Program-made: the position numbers and the translations under genes | Part shown: in pieces, positions 32,317 to 40,576 of the stretch | How the letters are laid out: each line of letters begins with the position of its first letter | Position numbering within the stretch: position 1 is the first letter of the stretch | The notes under the pieces: model-generated | Databases searched by the model: none | What the model was told of the DNA's origin: nothing | Seen by the model: the letters and a program-made list of their open reading frames with translations, nothing else | Origin: Haloplanus salinarum | GTDB lineage: Archaea; Halobacteriota; Halobacteria; Halobacteriales; Haloferacaceae | Direction of reading: 5' to 3' | DNA length: 64,000 bases | Assembly: GCF_024498175.1 (NCBI RefSeq) | Contig: NZ_CP101823.1 | Coordinates: 1 to 64,000, forward strand

Positions 32317-32955
32317 CTAGAACTCCGTCCCCTTTCGCGCGCGCTGGCCGGCGTCGATGGGGTGGCGCTCCTTGCGGACCTCGCTCACCAGGTCGACGTG
32401 GTCGTCGAGATACGCGGGGCGCTCGTGGCCGCCGGTACAGACCAGTTCCAGGTTCGCCGGCTTCGAGTCGAGCAGGCCGACCACCTCCGCGGGGTCGATC
32501 AGCCCCCGGTTGGCCGCGTACAGCACTTCGTCCAGGATCAGCATGTGGATCCCGGCTTCGGGGTCGCCGTCGAGCGCCAGGGGTTCGGTGAGGTCGGCGT
32601 CGGCGGCCGACGCCAGCAGGTCGCGAGCGCGCTCGAGGCCGCCCCGGGCCTTCGCGGCGTGGTCGTCGTCGTCGCTCCCGTCGGCGAAGCCGTGCCAGCC
32701 GTAGTGGCCCGTGTGCTCGTACGAGAAGCCGTCGATCTGCTCGATGGCCCCGTACTCGCCGCGGACGTCCTCGACGCTCGCCGCGCCGCCTTTCATGAAC
32801 TGGAGCAGGTGGACGCGGTAGCCGTGGCCCGCAGCGCGCGCGCCCATGCCGATGGCGGCCGTCGTCTTGCCCTTGCCGTCGCCCCACCACGCTTGGACGA
32901 GGCCGAACTCCGCCGGCGCACGGGGTTCGACCCCGCGGTGGCTGTCGTCGGTCAT
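32317..32955 (-). CDS. cobA: cob(I)yrinic acid a,c-diamide adenosyltransferase (CobA/BtuR type)
   Basis: The 212-residue product has the P-loop WWGDGKGKTTAAIGMGARAAG, then HLLQFMKGG, ILDEVLYAANRGL and LVCTGGHERPAYL, the diagnostic set of the BtuR/CobA/CobO family. It transfers the adenosyl group from ATP to cob(I)alamin or cob(I)inamide. The ATG at 32955 overlaps the cbiZ stop (ATGA). Family length is about 190-215, so it is complete. Within the operon it provides the adenosylation needed before nucleotide-loop assembly. Confidence 0.93.
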   Translation of the reverse strand: MTDDSHRGVEPRAPAEFGLVQAWWGDGKGKTTAAIGMGARAAGHGYRVHLLQFMKGGAASVEDVRGEYGAIEQIDGFSYEHTGHYGWHGFADGSDDDDHAAKARGGLERARDLLASAADADLTEPLALDGDPEAGIHMLILDEVLYAANRGLIDPAEVVGLLDSKPANLELVCTGGHERPAYLDDHVDLVSEVRKERHPIDAGQRARKGTEF

Positions 32956-33692
32956 TCCTCGCCCCTCGGCGGCCGTCGGCCTTCAATGGTGAGGGTCGAC
33001 ACCGCCGCCCGCTCGTCGGTGCGGACGCCGGACTCGGGCGGCCCGTACTCCCCGTCGGGATACCGGGACGCGAGGCTGGCGTCCACCGCGTCCCGGACGC
33101 AGGCGCGGGCCGCCGAACCAACCGGCGTCGCGCTCCCGGAGAAGGCGGCGGCCTCGCCCGTCGGGTCGCAGGCGGCGACGACGGCGTCGGTCGTCGTCCC
33201 CGGGACGCCCACCCGTTCGAGCAGCGTCGCCGCCTTCGCCTCCGCGGCGACGGTCAGCAGGTTCGCGAGCGCCCCCGGTGCGAGCGAGCGGGCCGTCCCG
33301 ACGACGACGTTCACCGTTCCGGGGCCGTCCGGGCCGGCGGTGTCGTCGCCGCCCTCGGGGATCGTCGACCCCGTGTCGCCCCCGACCGGGAGCGCCGCGG
33401 GGTTCGACACGCCGGCCGTGGCGACGGCCTCCACGGATCCCAGTCGCGCCCGGCGGGCGTGCCGCTGGGCGACGCCCGTCAGCAACGCCGGCCCGCCCGC
33501 ACCGTCGAACCCCGCGGCGTCGAGGCGCTCCGCGACGTAGGTAGCGAGGTCTGTCCGCTCCCAGCCCTCTGGGACGGTCACGTTGTACGCCGCGGGCGCG
33601 GTCCGCTCGCCGCCGTCGTGGCCGGTCGAGAGCCACCGGGTTCCCGGCCGGGCGAGGCGAGCGACGCCGTCGCGGACGGTAGTCTCGAACAC
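32952..33692 (-). CDS. cbiZ: adenosylcobinamide amidohydrolase
   Basis: 246 residues. I use the GTG at 33692 (VFETTVRDGVARLARPGTRWLSTGHDGG), since CbiZ proteins begin at this point; an in-frame ATG at 33785 would add an unlikely basic tail. Family signatures are the RWLSTGHDGG block, AYNVTVPEGW, and GTVNVVVGTARSLAPGALANLLTVAAEAKAATL. CbiZ cleaves the aminopropanol side chain of adenosylcobinamide to yield cobyric acid, allowing archaea to salvage cobinamide. It is separated from cobD by 174 bases, the largest gap in the operon. Confidence 0.9.
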   Translation of the reverse strand: MFETTVRDGVARLARPGTRWLSTGHDGGERTAPAAYNVTVPEGWERTDLATYVAERLDAAGFDGAGGPALLTGVAQRHARRARLGSVEAVATAGVSNPAALPVGGDTGSTIPEGGDDTAGPDGPGTVNVVVGTARSLAPGALANLLTVAAEAKAATLLERVGVPGTTTDAVVAACDPTGEAAAFSGSATPVGSAARACVRDAVDASLASRYPDGEYGPPESGVRTDERAAVSTLTIEGRRPPRGEE

Positions 33693-33866
33693 GGTTCGGC
33701 TACCTCCGTGACCCGGAAAAGCGCTCCGGCGGGACCGCTTGCTCCCCGAACCGGGGTTTGATATCGCCATATATGGTTTATGCATGCCGATCGGTGCCGT
33801 CGGCGGATCCGCCGGTTCACCGGGGCGGCCGCTACGAACCGGATTCTCGCGGTTTCGCGGGTCGGC
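33693..33866. promoter_or_regulatory. possible internal promoter between cobD and cbiZ
   Basis: The gap holds a TATA-like palindrome ccatatatgg (33767-33776), read on the minus strand as part of ataaaccatatatgg, followed toward cbiZ by a small hairpin ccccgaaccgggg. It could drive a separate cbiZ-cobA transcript. No other gene is seen. Confidence 0.45.
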
Positions 33867-34868
33867 TCACAGGGCGTCGAGGAGGCGGTCGTTCTCGTCC
33901 GGGCGCCGGACTGCGACGCGGACGTGGGAGTCGAGGCCGCGGAAGGTGGTGGCGTCGCGAAGGACGATGCCGTCCTCGCGAGCGGCCGCCATCACGCTCT
34001 CCACGGATCGGTCGCCGACGTCCAAGAGGAGGAAGGGGGAGTCGGAGGGCCACACCTCGTATGCGGGTTCGAGGGCGTCGATCATGCGCGCCCGTTCGTT
34101 GCGTACCCGGTCGCGCGTCTCGGCGACGAACTTCGTCCGGTGGAGGCAGTAGGTCCCGACGTCGGCCGCGGGGGTGGAGAGTCCCCAGGCGGGGCGGGCG
34201 GCGTCGAGGCGCTCCCGCAGGTCGCCGGTCGCGACGGCCATGCCGGCCCGGAGGCCGGGCAGGCCGAACATCTTGGTCAGCGACCGTGCGACGACGACGC
34301 CGGGTTCGCCCGCGAGCGTCCGGTGGTCGGTGAAATCCAGGAACGCCTCGTCGACGAGCAGGACGGTGTCGGCGGCGCGACACTCCTGGGCGTACGCCCG
34401 GAGGTCGGCCCGGGGGTAGGCGTCGCCGGTCGGGTTGTTCGGGTTGCAGACGACGATCATCCGGTAGGGTTCGGGGTCGGTCCGGAGGAGGCGGTCGTGG
34501 TCGACGAACGCCGGCTCCGCACCCTGCAGGCGGACCTCGCGTTCGTACTCGCCGAAACTCGGCTTCGGGAGGAGGGCGGCGTCGTCCGGGTCGAGCGTCA
34601 CTTCGACGGCGAGTCGCAGGGCTTCGCTCCCCCCGGCCGTGGGCACGACCGACAGCGGCTCGCATCCCAGATACTCGCCGGCGGCGGTCCGGAAGGCACA
34701 GTAGTCGTCGCTCGGATAGCGGGTCGCCGCCCCGTAGGCCGACTCGTAGACGCCGGCGACGCCGCGTGGCCGCTCGGGGTTGGTGTTGGCGCTGAAATCC
34801 AGCAGCGTCGGATCCGACGCTCCGCCGTGGGGGACACGCTCCACGTCGGCGACGGCGTCAGGGTCCAT
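33867..34868 (-). CDS. cobD: L-threonine-O-3-phosphate decarboxylase
   Basis: A 333-residue PLP-dependent class I/II aminotransferase-fold enzyme. Motifs: [16 protein letters not shown] at the start, [36 protein letters not shown], and the PLP Lys in [16 protein letters not shown]. The LDFSANTNP start is typical of CobD rather than HisC. It makes (R)-1-amino-2-propanol phosphate for the aminopropanol arm, acting with CbiB. It overlaps the cobT-like gene by 11 bases, confirming translational linkage. HisC remains an alternative from the fold alone, but the operon argues against it. Confidence 0.9.
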   Translation of the reverse strand: MDPDAVADVERVPHGGASDPTLLDFSANTNPERPRGVAGVYESAYGAATRYPSDDYCAFRTAAGEYLGCEPLSVVPTAGGSEALRLAVEVTLDPDDAALLPKPSFGEYEREVRLQGAEPAFVDHDRLLRTDPEPYRMIVVCNPNNPTGDAYPRADLRAYAQECRAADTVLLVDEAFLDFTDHRTLAGEPGVVVARSLTKMFGLPGLRAGMAVATGDLRERLDAARPAWGLSTPAADVGTYCLHRTKFVAETRDRVRNERARMIDALEPAYEVWPSDSPFLLLDVGDRSVESVMAAAREDGIVLRDATTFRGLDSHVRVAVRRPDENDRLLDAL

Positions 34869-35862
34869 GGCGAGGGCTAATACGCTCCACTACCTCAAGC
34901 GTTCCGTCCGCGACGGTATCGAGCGCGCCCGTCCGCTCGGCCAGGAGGAGCGCCCCGCCCATCCCCGCACCCTCCTTGGCCTCGCCGTCGGCGTACCGGG
35001 CGAGCGCGTCGTCCCGCCCCCCGAACCCGGGATCGGTGACGACCGTCTCGCAGTCCAGGTCGGCGGCCAGGGAAAGGTCGGCGTCGGCGGCGACGTAGCT
35101 CGTCGACGCGAGCGTCAGCGGGTCGGCGACGCCCGCGTGTCGCACCAGCGCCGCCGCCGCGAGCAGCTGCGTCCCGCCCCCGAGGATCACGTCCGTCCCC
35201 GACTCCAGGGCGCCGGCGGTCAGCCCGGCGACGACGGCGAGCACCGGATCGCCCACGAAGCGGACGGCGAGTTCCGGCCGGTAGGCCGCCTCGCCGGGTT
35301 CCAGGTCGCTCGCCTCGAACGCCGCCTCGATCACCTCCGTTTTCAGCGCCAGCGGGTTCTCGGGCAGCGACGAGGAGACGACGGCGCCGCCCTCCGACGC
35401 GGCGTCGACGCCGAGCGCCCGAAGGACGCCGAGTGCGGTCGTGGTCCCGCCGGGGATGGTCTCGCCGACGACGAGTTCGTCGTCGGGGAGGTTCCGACCC
35501 AGCTTTCGGGCGGCCACCCACGCCCCCGGCGCGGTCGGGACGGGATCGGCCTCCCGCACGTCGCGACCGGGTTTCGCGCCGACGCCGACCGTCGGCGCCC
35601 CGGTCGGTTTCGCGAGGCCCGCGTCGACGACGAGCGTCTCGAAGCCCACGCGCTCGCGGACCGCGCGGGTGACGGCCGCCGGTGTCGGACACCCCGTCGG
35701 ACTCACGGGGACGACCGGCGCGCGGACCAGGTGGCCGTACTCGATCAGTTCCGCGTCGGCGCTCGGCGTGTGGGCCCGCAGGTCGGCGTCGGCGCCGGCG
35801 GCGCTGATCCCATCGATCCGGGCGGTTCCGGTCGTGCCCGCGACGAGGACGAGGCGGGTCAC
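34858..35862 (-). CDS. cobT: archaeal CobT-like nicotinate-nucleotide-dimethylbenzimidazole phosphoribosyltransferase family protein
   Basis: 334 residues, GTG start at 35862. Family marks include [51 protein letters not shown] and [12 protein letters not shown]. It is the archaeal relative (TIGR00303 type) of CobT, which activates the lower-ligand base by making its alpha-ribotide phosphate. In archaea the substrate base and even the exact reaction are less certain. It overlaps both cobY (four bases) and cobD (11 bases), so it works in the same pathway. Confidence 0.88.
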   Translation of the reverse strand: MTRLVLVAGTTGTARIDGISAAGADADLRAHTPSADAELIEYGHLVRAPVVPVSPTGCPTPAAVTRAVRERVGFETLVVDAGLAKPTGAPTVGVGAKPGRDVREADPVPTAPGAWVAARKLGRNLPDDELVVGETIPGGTTTALGVLRALGVDAASEGGAVVSSSLPENPLALKTEVIEAAFEASDLEPGEAAYRPELAVRFVGDPVLAVVAGLTAGALESGTDVILGGGTQLLAAAALVRHAGVADPLTLASTSYVAADADLSLAADLDCETVVTDPGFGGRDDALARYADGEAKEGAGMGGALLLAERTGALDTVADGTLEVVERISPRHGP

Positions 35863-36428
35863 GACAGCGCCTCCGCGACCTGCAGGTCGGCGCGGCGGTT
35901 CACGTTCACGGCGAGTCGAGGATCGGCAGCGGCGTATATGTCGTCGTCGGTTCCCGCGACGACGTTGACGCCGGCGGGTGCCAGCCGCCGGTCGCCGTGG
36001 TCGAAGGCCGTGTCGACGCTCACCCCCAGCCGCCGTTTCAGGGCGACCGGCACGGCGACCGTCAGCGAGCGGACCCTGTCACCGCCCTCCGCGACGGCGA
36101 GGACGCGGTTCACCGCCGATCCGGTCAGAAGCGGGAGGTCGGCGGCGACGGTCAGCACCGGCCGCCCCACCCGGTCGAGCGCGGTGTCGAGGTCCGCGAC
36201 GTAGCCCTCGCCCGGCGTCTCGACGACGCGGGCGTCGGCCGCCCGCAGGTGGTCGCGGGTCGCGGACGCCAGCGGCGAGACGGCCAGATGGACCCGCTCG
36301 ACCCGGCTGGTCGCGAGCGCCCCGCGCACGCGGTCGACCATGGGCGTCCCGGCCACCGCGACGAGTGGCTTCTCCGCGTCGCCGCCGAGACGGGTCCCCT
36401 CGCCGCCACACATCACCAGAGCGTCCAC
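35859..36428 (-). CDS. cobY: adenosylcobinamide-phosphate guanylyltransferase
   Basis: The 189-residue product starts with GTG at 36428 ([16 protein letters not shown]). The [10 protein letters not shown] loop plus Lys in [18 protein letters not shown] are those of GTP-using nucleotidyltransferases (MobA/CobY fold), and [16 protein letters not shown] follows. CobY is the archaeal non-orthologous replacement of bacterial CobU, transferring GMP from GTP to adenosylcobinamide phosphate. It overlaps cobS by 16 bases, upstream, and cobT-like downstream. Confidence 0.9.
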   Translation of the reverse strand: MDALVMCGGEGTRLGGDAEKPLVAVAGTPMVDRVRGALATSRVERVHLAVSPLASATRDHLRAADARVVETPGEGYVADLDTALDRVGRPVLTVAADLPLLTGSAVNRVLAVAEGGDRVRSLTVAVPVALKRRLGVSVDTAFDHGDRRLAPAGVNVVAGTDDDIYAAADPRLAVNVNRRADLQVAEALS

Positions 36429-37162
36429 GCCACCACCCCCGCGTGGAGCGCCGCGACCCGCCCGAGTTCGTTCGCCGCGCCGAGGGCGTCGCCGGTGACG
36501 CCGCCGAGGGTCGCCGTCGCCCACCGGCCGACGAGGAGCGCGGCGGCCGGCCCGGCGAGCAGTGCCGCGACGAGCGCCGGCGTGCTCCCGGGCGGCGCAG
36601 CGAGGGCCGCGGGGACGGCGACGGCGACCGTCGGCAGGAGTGCGGCCGCCGAGACGTCGCCGACGACCGCCGACCCGAGGCCTTCGTGGCCGGGCTCTCC
36701 CAGCGCCGCGAGCGTCGCCATGCCCGCCTTGGCGCTCACCTCCGCGGCGAGGGCGAGACGAAGGGCGGCCCGTGGGCCGGCGCCCGCGACGCCGAGGCCG
36801 CCGAGTCCGAGGGCGACGAGCGTCACCCCCAGCGCGAGCGCGCCGCCGACGCCGGTTTCGGCGTCCTTCAGGGCCGCCCGACGGTCGGTCGCCGGGCCGT
36901 GAGCCGCGGCGGCGTCGCCGCAGTCGGCGAGCCCGTCGGCGTGGGTCACCCCGGTGAGCAAGTAGAGCGCGACGAGGTACCCGGCGACGGCGGTGGGGAT
37001 CGGTATCGGCGCGAGGAAGGGGAGGGCGGCGAGGCCGCCGACCACGTAGCCGGCGACGACGAAGGCCGCGGGGGTGGCGCGGAAGGCGTCCCAGGCGGCC
37101 TCGTCGCCGCCGACGGGCAGGCGCGTCAGGAAGGCGAGCGCCCCCCGGATCGCCGTCAGCAC
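36413..37162 (-). CDS. cobS: adenosylcobinamide-GDP ribazoletransferase (cobalamin synthase)
   Basis: A 249-residue integral membrane protein, GTG start at 37162 (VLTAIRGALAFLTRLPVGGDEAAWDAF). The FLTRLPVG start, YLLTGVTHADGLADCGDA (metal-binding Asp/His) and DAETGVGGALALGV are diagnostic of CobS/CobV. It joins AdoCbi-GDP to alpha-ribazole (or its phosphate) at the membrane. It overlaps cbiB by seven bases and cobY by 16. Confidence 0.92.
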   Translation of the reverse strand: MLTAIRGALAFLTRLPVGGDEAAWDAFRATPAAFVVAGYVVGGLAALPFLAPIPIPTAVAGYLVALYLLTGVTHADGLADCGDAAAAHGPATDRRAALKDAETGVGGALALGVTLVALGLGGLGVAGAGPRAALRLALAAEVSAKAGMATLAALGEPGHEGLGSAVVGDVSAAALLPTVAVAVPAALAAPPGSTPALVAALLAGPAAALLVGRWATATLGGVTGDALGAANELGRVAALHAGVVAWTLW

Positions 37163-38127
37163 GGCGGGAGCACCCCCGGAACCGGCCACGCTCCCGGTCC
37201 CGTCGTCGCCCACGCCGCCGATACCGCTACCCCGACCCCGAAGGCCAGCCACCCCGCGCGGGCGACGACGGCGACGCCCCGGTCGGCGTCGGCCCGCGTC
37301 GGGAGCGGGTCGTCGCCCCCGGATCCGCCGCCGTCGAGTCGGTACGTCCCGGGTTTCTCCAGGCGCACCCCCAGCAGGACCGCGAGCGTCGCCATCGGCC
37401 ACCCGGCGTTCGGCGACGCGGGTCGCCGTGCCAGCGGCCGGGCCGCCCGGAGCGCCCCGGGACGACCCCCGGCGACGGCGAGGAGGGCGGCGCTCGCGCG
37501 TGCGGGCGCCCACATCACCAGGTCGTCGAGGTGGGCCGGCGCCCAGCCCATGGGGTGAGATCGGTAGCCGAACGTCGAGTCGAGCGTGTTGACGGCCTTG
37601 ACCCACGCGGCGGCCGCGGCCGCGAGCGGCAGCGAGAGGGGGGCGAGGAGGGCGAACCCGGCGAGCGGCGCGACGAGGCCGTCCGCGAGGTTCTCGGCCG
37701 CGCTCTCGACGGCGGCGCTGCGCACCTCGCCGGCCGAGAGGTGGGTCGCGTCCCGTCCCGCGAGCGCCCGCAGGCGCTCCCTGGCGGCGGGGAGGTCGCC
37801 CCCGCTCGCGGCGACGACGGCCCGCGCTTCGTCGAGCAACATCCGACGGCTGGTGCAGACGAAACAGACGAGGCCGGCGGCGACCCCGCCGGCGAGCGGG
37901 TCGACGCGGGCGGCGAGGGCGACGCCGGCGGCGACGGCCGCGGCGGCGGCGAGGGGGACGGCGAGCGAGACGCCGAGGCCGACGAGTCGGGGATGGGTCC
38001 AGTTCCGGTCGAGGGGAGCGAGGCCCCGTCCCAGCCAGGCGACGGGGTGGACGGCGGCCGGCGGCTCCGCGATCAGGCGGTCGAGCCCCGCGGCGAGGGC
38101 GACGCTCCCCGCGGCGACGAGGGTCAC
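37156..38127 (-). CDS. cbiB: adenosylcobinamide-phosphate synthase, membrane protein
   Basis: A 323-residue polytopic membrane protein with the CbiB signatures LIAEPPAAVHPVAWLGRGL, the helix LAARVDPLAGGVAAGLVCF, VESAAENLADGLVAPL and VNTLDSTFGYRSHPMGWAPAHLDDLV. CbiB condenses adenosylcobyric acid with the aminopropanol phosphate made by CobD. The ATG at 38127 overlaps the stop of the HAD gene (ATGA). The residues 265-323 end in a small Gly/Asp-rich loop and final helix. Confidence 0.92.
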   Translation of the reverse strand: MTLVAAGSVALAAGLDRLIAEPPAAVHPVAWLGRGLAPLDRNWTHPRLVGLGVSLAVPLAAAAAVAAGVALAARVDPLAGGVAAGLVCFVCTSRRMLLDEARAVVAASGGDLPAARERLRALAGRDATHLSAGEVRSAAVESAAENLADGLVAPLAGFALLAPLSLPLAAAAAAWVKAVNTLDSTFGYRSHPMGWAPAHLDDLVMWAPARASAALLAVAGGRPGALRAARPLARRPASPNAGWPMATLAVLLGVRLEKPGTYRLDGGGSGGDDPLPTRADADRGVAVVARAGWLAFGVGVAVSAAWATTGPGAWPVPGVLPPC

Positions 38128-38747
38128 GGTCCGGCCTCCAGTCGGTCGCCGAGGGCCGCGAGCGGCGTCTCGCCGACGTCGACGAAGGTGCCACCGAGGG
38201 TCTCGACTCCGCCGTCGGTCGCCGGGTCGTCGCCGACGTGGACGAGCGAGGCGGGGTCGACGCCGCCGAGTTCGCCCGCGAGCGTCTCGAAGGGGGTCGG
38301 GTGGGGCTTGCGGAAACCACAGGCGGCGCTGGTGACGACTGCGTCGAACCGCCCCCGGAGGTCGGCGCGCACGAGCGTCCGGGGGACGAGTTCCGGGACG
38401 CTACAGTTCGAACAGAGGCCCACGGGGCCGCGCGTCTCGGCGGCCGCGAGGGCGGCCGCGACCCCGTCGCGTCGGGTCACTGCGGGGTCGAAGGCGGCGA
38501 CGACGGCGCGTCTGACGACGCCGTCCGACGGGGCGACGCCCCGACTCCGGAGCGCGGCGGCGACGTGGGCGGGGAGGGGAACCTCCGCGGCGTCGGGCGC
38601 GTCCAGGTGGGGCGTGCGGTAGGCGTCGCCCCAGTCCTCGGGCACGATGACGCCGCGGTCCCGGAGTTCGGCGGCGACGGCGGCGGCCGGATCGGCCGGC
38701 GTCGACGCCGTCACGAGCGTCCCGAAGAGGTCGAAGGAGACTGTCAC
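38124..38747 (-). CDS. HAD-superfamily hydrolase, first gene of the cobalamin operon
   Basis: 207 residues. HAD motifs are visible: motif I SFDLFGTLV (nucleophile and acid Asp; the second is replaced by Gly-Thr-Leu context as in many phosphatases), motif II LCSNCS, motif III Lys in GFRKPHPTPFETL, motif IV HVGDDPATDGG. It should be a small-molecule phosphatase. The ATGA overlap with cbiB and its position at the head of the operon make it a candidate for the alpha-ribazole-5'-phosphate or cobalamin-5'-phosphate phosphatase, which is otherwise absent here. This role is inferred from context only. Confidence 0.8.
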   Translation of the reverse strand: MTVSFDLFGTLVTASTPADPAAAVAAELRDRGVIVPEDWGDAYRTPHLDAPDAAEVPLPAHVAAALRSRGVAPSDGVVRRAVVAAFDPAVTRRDGVAAALAAAETRGPVGLCSNCSVPELVPRTLVRADLRGRFDAVVTSAACGFRKPHPTPFETLAGELGGVDPASLVHVGDDPATDGGVETLGGTFVDVGETPLAALGDRLEAGP

Positions 38748-38835
38748 GGCGTGGTCTCCCGAACGGTCGGCGCGGAGGCACTTGACCCCCGCGGTCGCAC
38801 GGAAGGGTTAGGTCGCCGGCGCTACGAGTGGGACC

Positions 38836-39570
38836 GTGACCGTCGCCCGACTGCTCGGCATCGAGACGCCCGCCGACGCCGCCGACTGGTACGCGGCCGG
38901 TCGCGCCTACACCCACCGGGTCGCGGCGGGGATGGATTTCGACGACGCCGACGCCGTCGACGGCGACGGGGTGACCGCGGCGCTCCGTACCGACCCGGCG
39001 ACGCTGTCGAACCGCGAGGCCGAGTCCGTCGTCGGCGTCCTGGTCGGCGACGCCGTCTTCGCCGAGCCGTTCTGCGAGTGGATGCCGACGTGGTACGAAC
39101 TCGGCCTGTGGCCGGCTGCCAGACTCCTCGAACGTCGGCTTCGAGGGGTCGCCCGCGAGGTCGCCGCGACCGCGGGGCTGACCGTCGCCCTGCCCCGGTT
39201 CCCGCGGCCGCGGGACGCCCTCGTCGCGGGCCGGTCGCCGCTCGCGGGCGTCACGGGCCTCCGGGAGCGGTTCGCCCTCGCGGCCGCGGTGACCCACCTC
39301 GAGTGGTTCGCCCACGCCGCGGCCGCCGACGGGGTCGCGGTGCCGCGGGACTTCCTCGCCCGGGCGCGGCGGGAGACGCTCGACCACTACGCCGGGTCGC
39401 GCGGACCGCTCTCGCCCCGGGTTCGGCGCTTCCAGCGGCTCCTGTTCACCGACGGGGACTGGGTGCGGGCGGTCGACGACGCCTACGGGCTCGACAGTTG
39501 GGTGTTCGGCCGCTGGGCGCGGTGGCTGGACGCCGAACGGGACCGGCTCGCCGTCGCGACCGACGACTGA
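38836..39570 (+). CDS. conserved haloarchaeal hypothetical protein
   Basis: A 244-residue protein, GTG start at 38836 (VTVARLLGIETPADAADWYAAGRAYTHRVAAGMDF), with no recognised domain. It is helical and Trp/Tyr rich toward the C-terminus (WVRAVDDAYGLDSWVFGRWARWLDAERDR). It has one Cys, in FCEWMPTWYELGLW. The gene is divergent from the cobalamin operon, with 88 bases between starts, and a gggttaggtc TATA candidate lies about 21-30 bases upstream of the GTG. Role unknown. Confidence 0.72.
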   Translation: MTVARLLGIETPADAADWYAAGRAYTHRVAAGMDFDDADAVDGDGVTAALRTDPATLSNREAESVVGVLVGDAVFAEPFCEWMPTWYELGLWPAARLLERRLRGVAREVAATAGLTVALPRFPRPRDALVAGRSPLAGVTGLRERFALAAAVTHLEWFAHAAAADGVAVPRDFLARARRETLDHYAGSRGPLSPRVRRFQRLLFTDGDWVRAVDDAYGLDSWVFGRWARWLDAERDRLAVATDD

Positions 39571-39628
39571 CAGACAGACGTCAGACACGTCCAAGGTTTC
39601 AAATAACCCGCCGCCGTGTCTGGGAACG

Positions 39629-40180
39629 ATGAGCAAGATCACGTTCCGCGCCGACGACGACCTCGTCGAGCGTCTGGAGGAGTTCGACGCCTCCAAGAGC
39701 GAGGTGATGCGCGACGCCCTGCGCACCTACCTCGACGAGGCGGAGCGTGGCCACGGAGCGGGTGGGGACGACGACGCTGCGAGCGATCCCACGATGGCGT
39801 TGCTGGAGACGCTGCTCGCCGACGGTGCGTTCGCACCGCGTGACCCGCCGTCGATCAACGTAAACGTCACCGTCGACGGCGTGTCCGCCGATCCGTCGGA
39901 CGTGTCGGTCGAACGCGAGTCCGAGACGACGGCGCGTAAGACGCAACGGGAGCGCGCGGCCGACGACCCCGACCCGTCGGCGCCGTCGACGGGATCGCGT
40001 AAAACGTGTTCCCAGTGTGGCGAGGATATGTCCGCTGGGCACGTCTACTGCCCGAACTGCGGCGAGAAGGGTGCGCACCGCGTCTTCTGTGACTGCGGTG
40101 ACGAGATCCGTTCGGACTGGGCGTTCTGTCCGAGCTGTGGCCGCCGAACGCCGGCAGCGGACGTGTTGGACCGTGCGTAA
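39629..40180 (+). CDS. cdrL: ribbon-helix-helix regulator with double zinc ribbon, CdrL-like
   Basis: 183 residues. The N-terminal RHH DNA-binding unit is MSKITFRADDDLVERLEEFDASKSEVMRDALRTYL (residues 1-36). A disordered middle follows, then two zinc knuckles: CSQCGEDMSAGHVYCPNCG and CDCGDEIRSDWAFCPSCG (eight Cys). Haloarchaea encode a long RHH protein (CdrL) upstream of the short one (CdrS) and ftsZ2, forming a regulatory cascade for cell division. Position and architecture match. A TATA-like ggtttcaaataaccc at about 39595-39609 precedes the ATG. One GTAAGAC motif occurs inside the gene (39936-39942). Confidence 0.85.
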   Translation: MSKITFRADDDLVERLEEFDASKSEVMRDALRTYLDEAERGHGAGGDDDAASDPTMALLETLLADGAFAPRDPPSINVNVTVDGVSADPSDVSVERESETTARKTQRERAADDPDPSAPSTGSRKTCSQCGEDMSAGHVYCPNCGEKGAHRVFCDCGDEIRSDWAFCPSCGRRTPAADVLDRA

Positions 40181-40219
40181 TCCGATTCTCCCTCCCGTTT
40201 ACGACCGTCGGACCACTCT

Positions 40220-40376
40220 GTCTTACAACGGCCGTTAATTTTATAAGGTATTGGTCTGTTGGTACGTTCGCGTAAGACGGTCGTCTTACAGACCGGCCGC
40301 TCCGGAGGTAGCGGGCCTCAGTCGGGCGGTTCGAGCCTGTAAGACAGTGCGCGGGGTGATGCCCCTTCCGTCTTAC
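40220..40376 (+). promoter_or_regulatory. array of five GTCTTAC/GTAAGAC motifs in the cdrS-ftsZ2 promoter
   Basis: Copies lie at 40220-40226, 40272-40278, 40283-40289, 40339-40345 and 40370-40376, in both orientations; the second and third form an inverted repeat with a 4-base spacer. The TATA-like ttaattttataagg is at 40236-40249, so the paired sites fall near the expected transcription start. These are likely operators for the adjacent RHH proteins. Confidence 0.7.
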
Positions 40377-40391
40377 CGGGGGAATGCAAAC

Positions 40392-40574
40392 ATGGAGCGT
40401 GTGACACTACGAATTCCGAAGCAGCAGATCGAGGAGGTCGAACAGATGGTCGAGACGGGAGAGTTCCCGAACCGAAGCGAGGCCATCCGCTCGGCGGTCC
40501 GCGAGATGCTCAACGAACAGAGCGAGTCCCGCGACGACAAACGCAACCGCAACCGCAGCTGGGCGAAGGTGTGA
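40392..40574 (+). CDS. cdrS: short ribbon-helix-helix cell-division regulator CdrS
   Basis: A 60-residue RHH protein: [40 protein letters not shown], then a basic tail ([13 protein letters not shown]). This is nearly the whole of the CdrS (cell division regulator, short) described in haloarchaea, where it is co-transcribed with ftsZ2 and controls division genes. The ATG at 40392 gives the strand MERVTLRIP as the first element. Its TGA is two bases before the ftsZ2 ATG. The upstream motif array suggests self-regulation or control by the CdrL-like protein. Confidence 0.93.
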   Translation: MERVTLRIPKQQIEEVEQMVETGEFPNRSEAIRSAVREMLNEQSESRDDKRNRNRSWAKV

Positions 40575-40576
40575 CG

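Noticed and set aside
40220-40376. CRISPR-like repeats near cdrS
   Set aside because: The repeated unit is only seven bases, orientation alternates and spacing is irregular; this fits operator sites, not a CRISPR array. No array was seen elsewhere.
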